Source: Glutamicibacter uratoxydans
GTDB taxonomy: Bacteria; Actinomycetota; Actinomycetes; Actinomycetales; Micrococcaceae
Assembly (NCBI RefSeq): GCF_006539925.1
Contig: NZ_BJNY01000011.1
Coordinates: forward strand, 62,001 to 126,000
Length of the DNA: 64,000 nucleotides
Direction: 5' to 3'
Shown: positions 1 through 9,149 of the stretch, piece after piece
Layout: each line of letters opens with the position of its first letter
Numbering within the stretch: position 1 is the stretch's first letter
Made by a program: the position numbers and the translations under genes
Notes under the pieces: generated by a model
What the model was told of the DNA's origin: nothing
Seen by the model: only the letters and a program-made list of their open reading frames with translations
The model's database searches: none

Positions 1-2231
1 CCTTCGACCCACAGCCGCCCCTGCTCATCGAGGTGGCCGACGTCTCCGGTGCGGTGCCAGCCGGGGATCGCGGCGCTGTGCTGCTGGGTGATCCACAGCC
101 TGTCGTAGCGGTCCTTGACGTGCGGGGCACTGACCAGGATTTCACCGGTCACCCCGGGTTCGGTGCTCGGTTCCAGGACCGGTTCGCCGTGCTCGTCCAA
201 GACCGCGATGCTGATGCTGGCTCCTGCCACCGGGGTGCCCACGCAGACGCCGTTGCCGCTGCCGGCGGCGCGGATGCCCGCCAGGTCGATGTCTGTGACG
301 CCCAGCGCCTCGGTCATGCCATAGGGGGTGTGCACGCTGGCGTTTGGGGTCAGCTGCTGGACCTCGTCAGCCAGGGCGGGCGGGATGGGCGCCCCGGCGG
401 AGAGCATCAGCTGCACGTTCTCCAGGGCGCGGCGTTGCCTGGCCGAGAGCTGGTCCCTGGTGGCCAGGACGTTGGCCAGCGCGGCGGGGGAGGCGAAGAC
501 CACCGTGGCGTCCACTGCCGCGGCCGCGTCGGCCAGCGCCGCCGCGCTCAGCGTCTTGGGGGAGGTGACGTCCATGTCCGGGGTCACCGAGGTGGCGCCC
601 AGTGCGGGGCCGAGCAGCGCGAAGGGCGCGAATCCCGCCACTAGGGCGGAGCCTGCCTGCAGCCCGTAGGTGTGCGCTAGGGTGTCGCGCATGGCTGCCA
701 GCTGGCGGTGGGTATAGACCACGCCCTTGGCGGGGCCGGTTGATCCGGAGGTGAACAGCAATGCAGCGTCGGCGTCCGGGGCGGCGGGGGCGAAGTCCCC
801 GGCGGCGGGCTTGCCGGCGGCTCCGGCGGCCAGCAGCTGCGGCACGCTGCTGCGCACCGAGAGCGTCTTGGCCAGTGCCGGCGGCAGCGTCTGGACGCTG
901 ATGCGGGTTCCCGGCCAGTTCAGCGCCTTGGCACCGAGCAGCGCCCGCTGGATGCCGATGAGGAACTGCGGGCCGGCGCCCTTGATGGCGCGGCCCAGTC
1001 CCTTGGTGCCCAGGCCCGCGTCGGCCACGACGATGACCGCGCCCAGGCGCAGGCAGGCGTAGATCAGCGTGGTCAGCTCGATGCCGGGAGGGACCAGCAG
1101 GCTGACGCGCGAACCGGGCTTGACCCCCAGGTGTTCAAGCCCCTTGGCCATGTCATTGACCCGCTGGCCCAGCTGAGCCCAGGACAGCGAGCGGGCGGGG
1201 AAAATGTCAACCACTGCTGGGCTGTGGTCTTCGGTGCGTGCATCAAGCTGCGCAAGCATCGGCTGGTAGTCCAGGCCGCCGGTGCTTCGGGGCGCGGCGT
1301 GACGTTCCTGGTCGGGACCGGACAGCCAGCTGAAGATCGGGGAGGCGATATCGCGGTCTTCTGCCAGCAGGTGCCCGGCGCCTTCAAAGCGGTGCACCTG
1401 GGCCTGGGGCAGTCGGCCGAGCAGGTCGCGAAGGTAGCGGTCGGAGAAGACCGGGTCTTTCGGCCCCCACAGCAGCAGTGCAGGAACCTTGAGGTCTCGG
1501 ATGCCTGAAGAGATCCGGTTGAGCGCCGGCCGGCTGGGATGCTCCGGCGCGAACGGGATGTCTGCGACGAAGTTTCCCACGCCGGCTCGCCGCGCGGCGC
1601 TGGCGTAGGGGGCCATGAAGGCGGCGCGCACGTCAGGGGCGAGGGCCGGGTTGGCCAGGGAGTGGGTCACGCGCAGGAACGCGGCGGTGCTGGTGGTGCC
1701 CCAGTGGTGCACCGCCGGGTGGGATGCCAGCTGCAAGGCGGCCGGCAGTTTGAAGCCCGCTGGGTGCACTGCGGTATTCGTCAGCACCACGCTGGCCAGC
1801 TGGTCCTGGTGGGCCAGGGCCCAGCCCAGGGAAATGATTCCGCCCCAGTCGTGGCCTACGGTGGTGACAGGTCCGGACAGGTCCAGCGCATCGGTCAGGT
1901 CGCCCAGGTCGTTGACCCTGTCCGCCAGGCGGCGGAAGAGCCCGGTGCGTTCGGAGAAGCCCATGTCCAGCTGGTCCACGGCTATGATGCGCCAGGGAAG
2001 CGCGTTCTTTGATGCATGGGCGAACAGCGAGCGCCACAGGTAGGACCAGGTGGGGTTGCCATGCACGCACAGCAAGGTGCCTACCGGCTCGATGCCGGCG
2101 GCCTGCAGCTGCGCGCCGTTGTCCAGCACATGCCATCGGTAGCTGCTTCCCGGGGTGTCCACCAGGGAGCTGGACTCCACCTCCAGGTAGCGGGAGTATT
2201 CTGCGGGCAGTCCGGGGAATTCGCCGATCAC
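1..2231 (-). CDS. oleBC: OleBC fusion: beta-lactone decarboxylase + beta-lactone synthetase (partial, 3' end beyond window start)
   Basis: Read by hand in the minus frame from a GTG at 2231 that overlaps the oleA stop (GTGA); the frame stays open to position 1 (743 codons). The N-terminal third is an alpha/beta hydrolase of haloalkane-dehalogenase type, with oxyanion motif HGNPTWSYLWR and nucleophile elbow GHDWGG (Asp nucleophile), as in OleB. The rest is an acyl-AMP-ligase-like domain with the P-loop TSGSTGPAKGVVYTH, PYGMTEALG and RTGDVG, as in OleC. OleC closes the beta-hydroxy acid to a beta-lactone and OleB decarboxylates it to a cis-olefin. Fused OleBC is known from actinobacteria such as Micrococcus. 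The C-terminus of OleC, and the OleD expected downstream, lie outside the window. Confidence 0.9.
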   Translation of the reverse strand, partial: MIGEFPGLPAEYSRYLEVESSSLVDTPGSSYRWHVLDNGAQLQAAGIEPVGTLLCVHGNPTWSYLWRSLFAHASKNALPWRIIAVDQLDMGFSERTGLFRRLADRVNDLGDLTDALDLSGPVTTVGHDWGGIISLGWALAHQDQLASVVLTNTAVHPAGFKLPAALQLASHPAVHHWGTTSTAAFLRVTHSLANPALAPDVRAAFMAPYASAARRAGVGNFVADIPFAPEHPSRPALNRISSGIRDLKVPALLLWGPKDPVFSDRYLRDLLGRLPQAQVHRFEGAGHLLAEDRDIASPIFSWLSGPDQERHAAPRSTGGLDYQPMLAQLDARTEDHSPAVVDIFPARSLSWAQLGQRVNDMAKGLEHLGVKPGSRVSLLVPPGIELTTLIYACLRLGAVIVVADAGLGTKGLGRAIKGAGPQFLIGIQRALLGAKALNWPGTRISVQTLPPALAKTLSVRSSVPQLLAAGAAGKPAAGDFAPAAPDADAALLFTSGSTGPAKGVVYTHRQLAAMRDTLAHTYGLQAGSALVAGFAPFALLGPALGATSVTPDMDVTSPKTLSAAALADAAAAVDATVVFASPAALANVLATRDQLSARQRRALENVQLMLSAGAPIPPALADEVQQLTPNASVHTPYGMTEALGVTDIDLAGIRAAGSGNGVCVGTPVAGASISIAVLDEHGEPVLEPSTEPGVTGEILVSAPHVKDRYDRLWITQQHSAAIPGWHRTGDVGHLDEQGRLWVE

Positions 2232-3253
2232 CAGGCAAGCTCCATCATCGCCGTGTTCAGTCCCGAGCCCACGCCCATGCACAGCACCCGGTCCCCGGGC
2301 TTCAGCGATTTGGCTTCCTGCCACAGGGTCATCGGCAGCGAGGCCGGGCCTACATTGCCCCACTTGGGGAAGGTGACTGGCACGCGGTCGCGGACCAGCC
2401 CCACCGCCTTGATGATGGCATTGGTGTAGGACTTGGAGACCTGGTGGGTGACATAGCGGTCCATCGAGGTCCAATCCCAGCCGGCGGCATGAGCCTCATT
2501 CCAGGCGTCGACCACCAGCTCAAGGCCGTTGTCCAGCAGGCCCTTGCTGTCGGTGTACATCCCGGCTGGCCCGCCCACGCACAGCTCGTGGTGCGCGGTG
2601 CCGGCGCGGGACACCCCGCCCACGATCCGCGGCTTGCCCTCGTGCCTGTCTGCCGGGCCCACCACTGCGGCGGCCGCTCCGGAGCCTAGGGTGAGGGTCG
2701 CGAACTGGCGCAAGTAGTCTTCGCGGGTGGAATTCGGGTCGTTCAGCCGCTGGAAGGTGATTTCCTGGGTGGGCTGCGCGTCCTCGCCGGCAACGATCAA
2801 GGCATAGCTGATCTGGCCGGAGTCGATCATATTTGCGGCCAGGGTCATGCCGTTGACGAAGCCCAGGCAGGCGTTGGCGATGTCGAAGTTCAGCGCGGAG
2901 GAGGGCAGACCCAGCCCGTGGTGCACCTTGGAGGCCACCGAGGGTTCAAGATTGCGGCGGGTCACCGAGGTGTTGATCAGCAGGCCGATCTGCCCCGGCT
3001 CGATGCCCGCCGCGTCCAGCGCCTGCTTGCCAGCGGTGATCGCGGCGTCGTCGAAGCTTGTTCCGGCAGACCACCAGCGGCGTTCGGCCACCCCGGAGAC
3101 GCGTTCCAGCAGCTTCTTGGACAAATGCAGCCGTTTCAGACTTGGCGCCAATCGCTCGTCGAACTCGGCGGAGCTGAGGACCTCGCCGGCCAGCACGCTG
3201 TTCACAGAGAGCAGGGCTACGTTGTTGTGTCTGAAGGTTGCATTGCCGTTCAC
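2228..3253 (-). CDS. oleA: OleA, thiolase-fold acyl-CoA condensing enzyme of olefin synthesis
   Basis: 341 aa. OleA carries out head-to-head Claisen condensation of two fatty acyl-CoAs to a beta-keto acid, the first step of long-chain olefin synthesis in the cytosol. A KAS III/thiolase fold is visible: active-site Cys129 in NACLGF, Glu103 in RRNLEPS lying 26 residues before it (the Cys-Glu spacing of characterised OleA), a His in VTHQVSK, an Asn in KWGNVGPASLP, and a C-terminal MGVGSGLNTAM glycine loop. The GTG at 3253 is chosen because an AAAGG sits 7 nt upstream; the longer open frame to 3388 adds Arg/Pro-rich sequence with no homology feel. It is translationally coupled to oleBC by a 4-nt overlap. 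FabH is the alternative, but the adjacent oleBC decides for OleA. Confidence 0.9.
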   Translation of the reverse strand: MNGNATFRHNNVALLSVNSVLAGEVLSSAEFDERLAPSLKRLHLSKKLLERVSGVAERRWWSAGTSFDDAAITAGKQALDAAGIEPGQIGLLINTSVTRRNLEPSVASKVHHGLGLPSSALNFDIANACLGFVNGMTLAANMIDSGQISYALIVAGEDAQPTQEITFQRLNDPNSTREDYLRQFATLTLGSGAAAAVVGPADRHEGKPRIVGGVSRAGTAHHELCVGGPAGMYTDSKGLLDNGLELVVDAWNEAHAAGWDWTSMDRYVTHQVSKSYTNAIIKAVGLVRDRVPVTFPKWGNVGPASLPMTLWQEAKSLKPGDRVLCMGVGSGLNTAMMELAW

Positions 3254-3497
3254 GATAAAGCCTTTACAAGGGGACAGGCGTGCCAAACAGGCCACGGCGC
3301 CGGGCGCTCGGCAGGACCGTTGGGAGCTTTCGAGCTGAATTTCTCCTCTAACCGTATTCCTTCGAGGCCCCCTGCCCCTATTTCTCACGCGATTTCAGCC
3401 GTTAGCCCGAAAAAATCCAAGTTTAGCTGTGCGCTCGCCTCAGATCCGCTGGGAGTCTAGAGCCGGTGCCTGAGCTTGGCTGATATTTCTAACCTGC

Positions 3498-4511
3498 CTA
3501 CAGCTCCTGAACACGGTGCGCAAAACCCAGCTGCACTTCCGTGCCTTCGGCGCGCAGTGCGGCGAAGCCGCCGATGGGCAGGGTGAACATCGGGCTGGTG
3601 TGTCCGAAGTCGAGGTTTGCGACGACCGGGATGTTCTGAAGCATCGGGTGCTTGGCGATAATCTGCGCAAGCAGGCCCCTGGTGACTTTCGAATCGAGTT
3701 GGAAGCGCCCGATCGCCACACCTGCCAGCTGGTCGGCGCCAGGAGCCTGCAAGATGGCGGCAAAATTGCGGCCGAACTCGTCGATGTCCACTGCGGCGTC
3801 GTCCTCGACGAAGAGCACAGCGCCTGAAAGATCTGGCATGTAGGGCGTGCCGCGCAGCAGGCTGAAGGTGCTCAGGCTTCCGCCGAGCACCCTGCCCTGC
3901 ACCGAGCCGGCAGCGAAAACCCAGGGGCCGTCGGTGGCATGAACCCTCCGCTCGTCCTGGTTCATGAACCACAAATCGTCGGTGAACCCGCGCTGGTGTT
4001 CAATGCTCCAGGCAAGATCGTGGGTTGCCTTCTTGAACCAGAGCCCGGTTGGTTCGAAGAAATCTCGCATGCCAAAAGAGGACCAGTGCGCACCGACGTA
4101 GGTCAGCAGGCCGGTACGGGCATAGACGGCATTGGCCAGCGCGGTGAAGTCCGAGTACCCGCAAAAGACCTTCGGGTTCCGCGCGATCAGATCCCAATCG
4201 AGATAGGGGAGCAGCTCATTGGCATTGAAGCCTCCGATGACGCTGATGATGCCGTCGACCTCGGGGTCTGCGAAGGCAGCGTGCAGATCCTCCAGGCGCG
4301 AGGCGATGGGCGAGCTGTCGAAGTCGTCGTTCTCGTCGACATGCGCTCCGAAGTCCACCGTGATGCCCAGCTGCTCGAACCGCTCATTGATCCACTGCGT
4401 GTTGTCGTGCTCCATGACAAAGGCGCGTGAACAGGAAGGCGCGATGGCGCGCAGCCTTGATCCTGATTTCAAGCGTTGGGGAATCACTGTTTTCTCGGGC
4501 AGGATGCTCAT
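3498..4511 (-). CDS. S66 family serine peptidase, MccF-like (copy 1)
   Basis: 337 aa. S66 enzymes are Ser-Glu-His hydrolases: LD-carboxypeptidases of peptidoglycan recycling, or MccF, which cuts the amide of microcin C-type peptide nucleotides. Visible features: nucleophile elbow CGYSDFT after IARNPKVF, a Glu in VLFVEDDAA, and the catalytic His in DFGHTSPMFTLPIGG. No signal peptide, so cytoplasmic. It resembles MccF-like proteins more than short LdcA (about 300 aa). A start at 4511 is supported by AGGG 7 nt upstream. A close paralogue lies at 9150-10157 on the far side of the ABC/monooxygenase cluster. The substrate cannot be told from sequence. Confidence 0.85.
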   Translation of the reverse strand: MSILPEKTVIPQRLKSGSRLRAIAPSCSRAFVMEHDNTQWINERFEQLGITVDFGAHVDENDDFDSSPIASRLEDLHAAFADPEVDGIISVIGGFNANELLPYLDWDLIARNPKVFCGYSDFTALANAVYARTGLLTYVGAHWSSFGMRDFFEPTGLWFKKATHDLAWSIEHQRGFTDDLWFMNQDERRVHATDGPWVFAAGSVQGRVLGGSLSTFSLLRGTPYMPDLSGAVLFVEDDAAVDIDEFGRNFAAILQAPGADQLAGVAIGRFQLDSKVTRGLLAQIIAKHPMLQNIPVVANLDFGHTSPMFTLPIGGFAALRAEGTEVQLGFAHRVQEL

Positions 4512-4902
4512 GGCAAAACCCTATCCACGTGTTTGCCGTGCTTCAAGAGCTGAAACCGCTGATGAAATGGCTGGATTTCGTCATATTTGAACTGGTTTCC
4601 GACCCTTGCGGAAGACGAAGAAAAGCCGCTGAGCGTCATCCAGGTACCTCCGCAGCGTTTGTGTGACCCTTTCCAGATCGGCGCTGGGCGCAACAAAAGT
4701 CATATTCGCAGCCGGGACGCTGAATTCTTCGGCCTTTGGAACGAGACAGTGCGCCTTGGCGACACAAAGCTTTATCCAGGGACGCAATAAGCCAATATTT
4801 CACACTGTTGAGGTGCTTGACGTGGGTCTTTTTCGCAAGCTGTGGGGCTGTTTGGATGGTTTCTACCAACGCAGCCCACCACCGGACTACAAGGAACCAC
4901 CC
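4512..4902. other. Divergent intergenic region between S66 copy 1 and the ABC substrate-binding gene
   Basis: 391 bases with no convincing gene. It must hold the promoters of the minus-strand S66 gene and the plus-strand transporter operon. A TTGACG at 4817-4822 could be a -35 box, but no matching -10 was found 16-18 nt downstream. AAGGA at 4891-4895 is the ribosome binding site for the ATG at 4903. No clear operator palindrome was recognised. Confidence 0.4.
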
Positions 4903-5934
4903 ATGCAAACGAAGCATCAAATTTCAGCTCGCGCTTTGACGGCAGCCGCCCTGCTGGCCGTCGTTTCGATGGCGGTCAGCTCCTGCGCCACCTCCAGCCA
5001 GGCCGCCAGCTCAAACCCTGACGGTTCTGTCGTCGTCCGCTACGAAGGCGGGGCCAACGGCGTCAATCTCCCAGAGCTGGCCGAAGACCTCGGCTACCTG
5101 CAGGGCATCGATCTCCAATGGGTCGGCAACAACACCAGCGGGCCCGCCAGCATCCAGAACACCGCCACCTCCGCCACAGACTTGGGAAGCGCCTTCGCCG
5201 GAGCCGTCGTGAAGCTTCAAGAAGCAGGAGCCCAGATCACCGCCGTGGTCTCGTCCTATGGATCCGATGCGGCATCCAATTACACGTTCTACGTCCGCGA
5301 CGACAGCAGCATCAAGGAACCGAAGGACTTGATCGGGAAAAGCGTCGCGGTCAACACGCTCGGGGCGCATTCAGAGGCGGTATTGAGCTCCTACCTACGC
5401 CGCAGCGGACTGACGGAAGACGAAATCAAGCAGGTGCAGCTGGTTGTGCTTCCACCCAGCGATACAGAGCAGGCCATACGCAGCGGCCAGGTCGATGTGG
5501 GCGCCTTGAGCTCGGTCTTCCAGGAACATGCCCTGGCCCAGGGCGGGCTGCGCAAGTTCCTGAGGGATGTGGACGTCTATGGGGATTTCAACGGCGGCCA
5601 GTACGTCTTGAGAGACGAATTCATTGCCGCCAATCCCGAAGCCACCCGAACCCTTGCCACCGGTATCGGCAAGGCAGCAGATTGGGCCAGCACACATAAC
5701 CGCGAGGAAGTAGTGCAGCGCCTGAAAAGCATCATCGAAAAGCGCGGCCGTGGTGAAAGCACCGAACCGCTGAAGTACTACCGAAGCTTCGGCGTCTCAG
5801 AACACGGTGCCATCAAGGACGAAGACTTCAGCCGGTGGGGCCAATGGCTCAACGACACCGGGATAGTCGAAGGCGAAATTACGCCGGGGGACTACTACAC
5901 CAACGAATACAACGATCTAGCGGTTGGAAAGTAG
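4903..5934 (+). CDS. ABC transporter substrate-binding lipoprotein, sulfonate/nitrate/taurine (SsuA/TauA) family
   Basis: 343 aa extracellular solute receptor anchored as a lipoprotein: basic start MQTKHQ, hydrophobic core, then the lipobox VSSC with Cys at about residue 29. The mature protein has the periplasmic-binding fold of the SsuA/NMT1 family (GANGVNLPELAEDLGYL near the N-terminus, DLIGKSVAVNTLGAHSEAVLSSYL in two halves in the middle, AANPEATRTLATGI towards the C-terminus). The start is taken at ATG 4903, with AAGGA 7 nt upstream, and not at the ORF's first ATG (4663), whose extension lacks a signal peptide. First gene of a four-gene set with ATPase, permease and flavin monooxygenase. 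The ligand is probably a small organosulfur or related anion; this is inferred from family and neighbours. Confidence 0.87.
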   Translation: MQTKHQISARALTAAALLAVVSMAVSSCATSSQAASSNPDGSVVVRYEGGANGVNLPELAEDLGYLQGIDLQWVGNNTSGPASIQNTATSATDLGSAFAGAVVKLQEAGAQITAVVSSYGSDAASNYTFYVRDDSSIKEPKDLIGKSVAVNTLGAHSEAVLSSYLRRSGLTEDEIKQVQLVVLPPSDTEQAIRSGQVDVGALSSVFQEHALAQGGLRKFLRDVDVYGDFNGGQYVLRDEFIAANPEATRTLATGIGKAADWASTHNREEVVQRLKSIIEKRGRGESTEPLKYYRSFGVSEHGAIKDEDFSRWGQWLNDTGIVEGEITPGDYYTNEYNDLAVGK

Positions 5935-5940
5935 GACATC

Positions 5941-6786
5941 ATGTCGAGTATTGAAATACAGAACGTCTCCAAGTACTTCCAGAGGAAAGCCCCGGGGACT
6001 ACGGCAACAGTGACGGCACTTGAAGAAGTCAACCTGAGCGTAGGGCATGGAGAATTCCTCACCTTGGTAGGGCCCAGCGGCTGCGGCAAGTCCACCCTGC
6101 TGGATATTCTGGCGGGACTCAGCGAACCTGACGCGGGCCAGGTGCTGGTCGACGGCGAAGCAATCTCGGGACCTGGACTCGAGCGGTCAGTCGTATTTCA
6201 GCAGTACGCCTTATTCCCTTGGAAAACGGCGGCGGCAAATGTCGAGGTTGGCTTGGAGAGCCTAGCCCGTGGTCGTCGCGACCTCGGCAGGAAGCAGCGG
6301 CGGGAACGCGCAGTTGAGTACCTGCGGCTGGTGGGACTCGAAGGATTCGAAGACCGCTATCCGAGCGAACTGTCTGGCGGAATGAGGCAGCGGGTGGCAA
6401 TTGCCAGGGCCTTGGCTCATGAACCAAAGGTCCTGCTCATGGACGAGCCTTTTGCAGCATTGGATGCGCAAACCCGCGAGCAGCTTCAAGAACTGCTGCT
6501 GCAGATCTGGAAGCGCACGGGGACCACCATCATCTTCATCACCCACGGAATTGAAGAAGCTATCTATCTCGGCCAGCGCGTGGCAGTGATGAGCGGGCGT
6601 CCAGGAAGAATCCAACGCATCATCAGCATCGATTTGGAACACCGGGACACTGAAGATGACGTGCGATCCACGACAGAATTCGGACGCTACCGCCACGAAA
6701 TCTGGAACTTGCTGCACGCATCGGCCGATTCGATCGGCGCCAAGGCTGGACAGCCAGAACTCGCCCTGGCAGGAGCCGCGGCATGA
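5941..6786 (+). CDS. ABC transporter ATP-binding protein, SsuB/TauB type
   Basis: 281 aa cytoplasmic ATPase that drives the importer. Walker [10 protein letters not shown] (about residues 44-52), Q-loop [10 protein letters not shown], signature [15 protein letters not shown], Walker [13 protein letters not shown] and H-loop FITHGIEEA are all intact. The Q-loop FPW and the GIEEA after the H-loop are typical of the nitrate/sulfonate/taurine group. It starts 6 nt after the substrate-binding gene and overlaps the permease gene by 4 nt (ATGA), so the three are translated as one unit. Confidence 0.92.
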   Translation: MSSIEIQNVSKYFQRKAPGTTATVTALEEVNLSVGHGEFLTLVGPSGCGKSTLLDILAGLSEPDAGQVLVDGEAISGPGLERSVVFQQYALFPWKTAAANVEVGLESLARGRRDLGRKQRRERAVEYLRLVGLEGFEDRYPSELSGGMRQRVAIARALAHEPKVLLMDEPFAALDAQTREQLQELLLQIWKRTGTTIIFITHGIEEAIYLGQRVAVMSGRPGRIQRIISIDLEHRDTEDDVRSTTEFGRYRHEIWNLLHASADSIGAKAGQPELALAGAAA

Positions 6787-7637
6787 GTACGATTCACGTC
6801 CCAGCTGCTGAATCCTCCAAGGCCAAGATCACCGGCGAAGCAACACAGTTGGCCAAGCCGCCGCGAAACGCCCACAGCAACGGGCTGCGGAAGATTCTGG
6901 ATGGATCAGGTGCGATCATTCTTTTTCTGGTTGTCTGGGAAGTCATTCCCCAGCTGGTGCTCGCGCCATCAGCGAGAGTTTTCCTTCCGCCATTGCACGA
7001 AGTACTCGGGGCGCTGTGGCAGCTAGTTGCTTCAGGTGAGCTGTGGGTCCATGCTCAGGCAAGCCTCGGAAGGTCAATTGCAGGATTTGCCCTCGCCATT
7101 CTCACCGGGGTGCCGGCAGGGCTCGTCATTGCGTGGTATCCCCAGGTAAAGAACTTCTTGAATCCCCTGCTTGAAGTCTTCAGAAACACTGCCGCCTTGG
7201 CGCTGCTCCCCGTCTTCACGCTACTTCTGGGAATCGGTGAAACATCAAAAATATCAATCGTCGTGTTCGCCGCCTTCTTTCCGGTCCTGCTGAACACGAT
7301 CCTCGGGGCGCAGAGTGTGGACCCGCTGCTGATCAGGGCGGCTAGAACGCTGGGATTGACCAACGTGGAAATCTTCGCCAAAGTCATCCTTCCTTCGGCG
7401 CTTCCGACAATTTTTACTGGAATCCGGATGGCAGGCACAGCTTCGGTGCTGGTTCTCATCGCAGCGGAAATGATCGGTGCCAAGGCCGGCCTCGGCTACT
7501 TGATCACCAACTCGCAAGCCAGCTTTCTCATCCCGCAAATGTATGCGGCGATTCTTACCGTCTCAATCCTCGGCTTCGCGGTGAACGCCGGCCTAGTTGC
7601 ACTGGAACGGCGCTTCTCACGCTGGAACCAGCAATAG
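6783..7637 (+). CDS. ABC transporter permease, SsuC/TauC type
   Basis: 284 aa inner-membrane permease. After a roughly 35-residue cytoplasmic N-terminus there are about six hydrophobic segments. The EAA-type loop is visible as [25 protein letters not shown], which contacts the ATPase; the text here exceeds a short motif only in description, its core being AARTLG...LPSALP. The family is the nitrate/sulfonate/taurine permeases. The ATG overlaps the stop of the ATPase gene. Followed 39 nt later by the monooxygenase gene on the same strand. Confidence 0.9.
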   Translation: MSTIHVPAAESSKAKITGEATQLAKPPRNAHSNGLRKILDGSGAIILFLVVWEVIPQLVLAPSARVFLPPLHEVLGALWQLVASGELWVHAQASLGRSIAGFALAILTGVPAGLVIAWYPQVKNFLNPLLEVFRNTAALALLPVFTLLLGIGETSKISIVVFAAFFPVLLNTILGAQSVDPLLIRAARTLGLTNVEIFAKVILPSALPTIFTGIRMAGTASVLVLIAAEMIGAKAGLGYLITNSQASFLIPQMYAAILTVSILGFAVNAGLVALERRFSRWNQQ

Positions 7638-7676
7638 AACTCTCAACCTCATCCAACTGATACCCAAGGACTAAAC

Positions 7677-9020
7677 ATGTCACGATCGCTGATTCTCAAC
7701 GCATTTCTCATGACCACCGGCCATCACGAAGCCTCATGGCGGCTGCCTCACTCCTCCGTAAATACAGGAACCGACGTTGCGCACTATCAGCGTCTTGCCC
7801 AGCTGGCAGAAGCAGCAAAATTCGACGCTGTGTTCTTCGCTGACAGTCCTGTTGTGCAGGCGCCGCCAGCGCAGCGGCCCGCCGGAGCATTGGACCCGAT
7901 CCTCCTGCTCACCGCGCTGGCGACAGTGACAAAAAAGATCGGCCTGATCGCCACGGCATCCACCAGCTACAACGACCCCTATAACTTGGCCCGCGAATTT
8001 GCGACCCTGGACACCATCAGCAATGGCCGGGCCGGTTGGAATGTGGTGACCACAGCAGGCGACGCAGCCGCCAAGAATTTTTCCCAGTACCGGCAGTTCG
8101 ACAGCACCCAGCGCTACTCCCGCGCCGATGAATTCTTGACTGCGGCGGTGAAGCTATGGGACTCGTGGGAGGATGACGCCCCCGTCGGCGATAAGCAGGC
8201 AGGGCTCTGGGCAGTCCCGGAGAAGATCCACCGCATCAACCATGAGGGCGAATATTTTCAGATTGAGGGACCCCTGAATCTGCCGCGCTCGCCGCAGGGC
8301 CGTCCGGTAATCATTCAGGCGGGAGCTTCGCCTGCAGGGAAAAACTTTGCCGCCAAATGGGCCGAAGCGATCTTCGCGGTCCAACAGTCGCTCACCCAGG
8401 GACAAGCCTTCTATGCGGAAGTGAAAACCAGAGCGGCAGCGGCGGGACGCGATCCGGAACAGGTGAAAGTACTTCCAGGGATCGTGCCGATCATTGGATC
8501 CACGGACCGTGAAGCCTCCGCCTTGGCGGACGAACTCGACTCGCTGATTCTGCCAGAACATGCATTGGCGAATCTGGCGCTGCAGCTGCATGTTGCTCCG
8601 TCGGAACTGGCGCTGGATTCCAAGCTTCCGGCAGGGCTAGAGCATGTGGTCGACGCCGAGAAATCCACGTCTCGACGGGACGTCATCCTCAAGCTGGGAT
8701 ACGGAAGAGATCTGACGGTACGCCAAATTCTGCGGGAATTGGGTTCAGGCAGAGGGCACCAAACAGTCATTGGCACACCTGAGCAAATTGCAGACTACAT
8801 CGAAGAATCATTTACGGGACGAGCAGCAGACGGATTCAACATTATGCCCCCAGTCCTGCCTTCCGGACTAGAGACGTTTATTGAGCAAGTGGTTCCCATT
8901 TTGCAGCGCCGGGGCCTGTTCCGGACCGAGTACATTGCAGAAACACTGCGAGGCCACTACGGTCTGAGCCGCCCGCAGAGCATCTACTCTGAAGCCAGAG
9001 AAAAGCTTGTGGGTGTCTAG
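7677..9020 (+). CDS. LLM-class flavin-dependent monooxygenase, NtaA/SnaA/DszA/SoxA family
   Basis: 447 aa, the normal length for FMNH2-dependent monooxygenases of this group (NtaA, DszA, DmoA, YtnJ). Family hallmarks are seen in order: FDAVFFADSP early (about residues 45-54), TKKIGLIATASTSYNDPYN, RAGWNVVTT with the N-V-V-T of the flavin pocket, RYSRADEFL, and GRPVIIQAGASPAGKNFAA. It needs a separate flavin reductase, not encoded nearby. Adjacent to the importer, it probably oxidatively cleaves the imported compound, releasing sulfite or an amine; substrate unknown. Expression probably ends at the hairpin at 9047-9086. Confidence 0.9.
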   Translation: MSRSLILNAFLMTTGHHEASWRLPHSSVNTGTDVAHYQRLAQLAEAAKFDAVFFADSPVVQAPPAQRPAGALDPILLLTALATVTKKIGLIATASTSYNDPYNLAREFATLDTISNGRAGWNVVTTAGDAAAKNFSQYRQFDSTQRYSRADEFLTAAVKLWDSWEDDAPVGDKQAGLWAVPEKIHRINHEGEYFQIEGPLNLPRSPQGRPVIIQAGASPAGKNFAAKWAEAIFAVQQSLTQGQAFYAEVKTRAAAAGRDPEQVKVLPGIVPIIGSTDREASALADELDSLILPEHALANLALQLHVAPSELALDSKLPAGLEHVVDAEKSTSRRDVILKLGYGRDLTVRQILRELGSGRGHQTVIGTPEQIADYIEESFTGRAADGFNIMPPVLPSGLETFIEQVVPILQRRGLFRTEYIAETLRGHYGLSRPQSIYSEAREKLVGV

Positions 9021-9046
9021 CGCACTGAAACCAAATTGCTACTAAA

Positions 9047-9086
9047 CCATGAATGACGTGCCGTAAGAACGGCACGTCATTCATGG
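9047..9086. terminator. Perfect 17-bp hairpin between convergent genes
   Basis: Left arm 9047-9063 and right arm 9070-9086 are perfectly complementary with the 6-nt loop TAAGAA. It lies between the monooxygenase gene (+) and S66 copy 2 (-). The following T-tract is poor on both strands, so it may act as a bidirectional terminator or mRNA 3'-end stabiliser. Confidence 0.7.
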
Positions 9087-9149
9087 CTGTTGGGAGTTGT
9101 GAGGAAGTCACCGCAGTAGAGCCCTGGTGATTATCTTGGGAAGGCCCAA

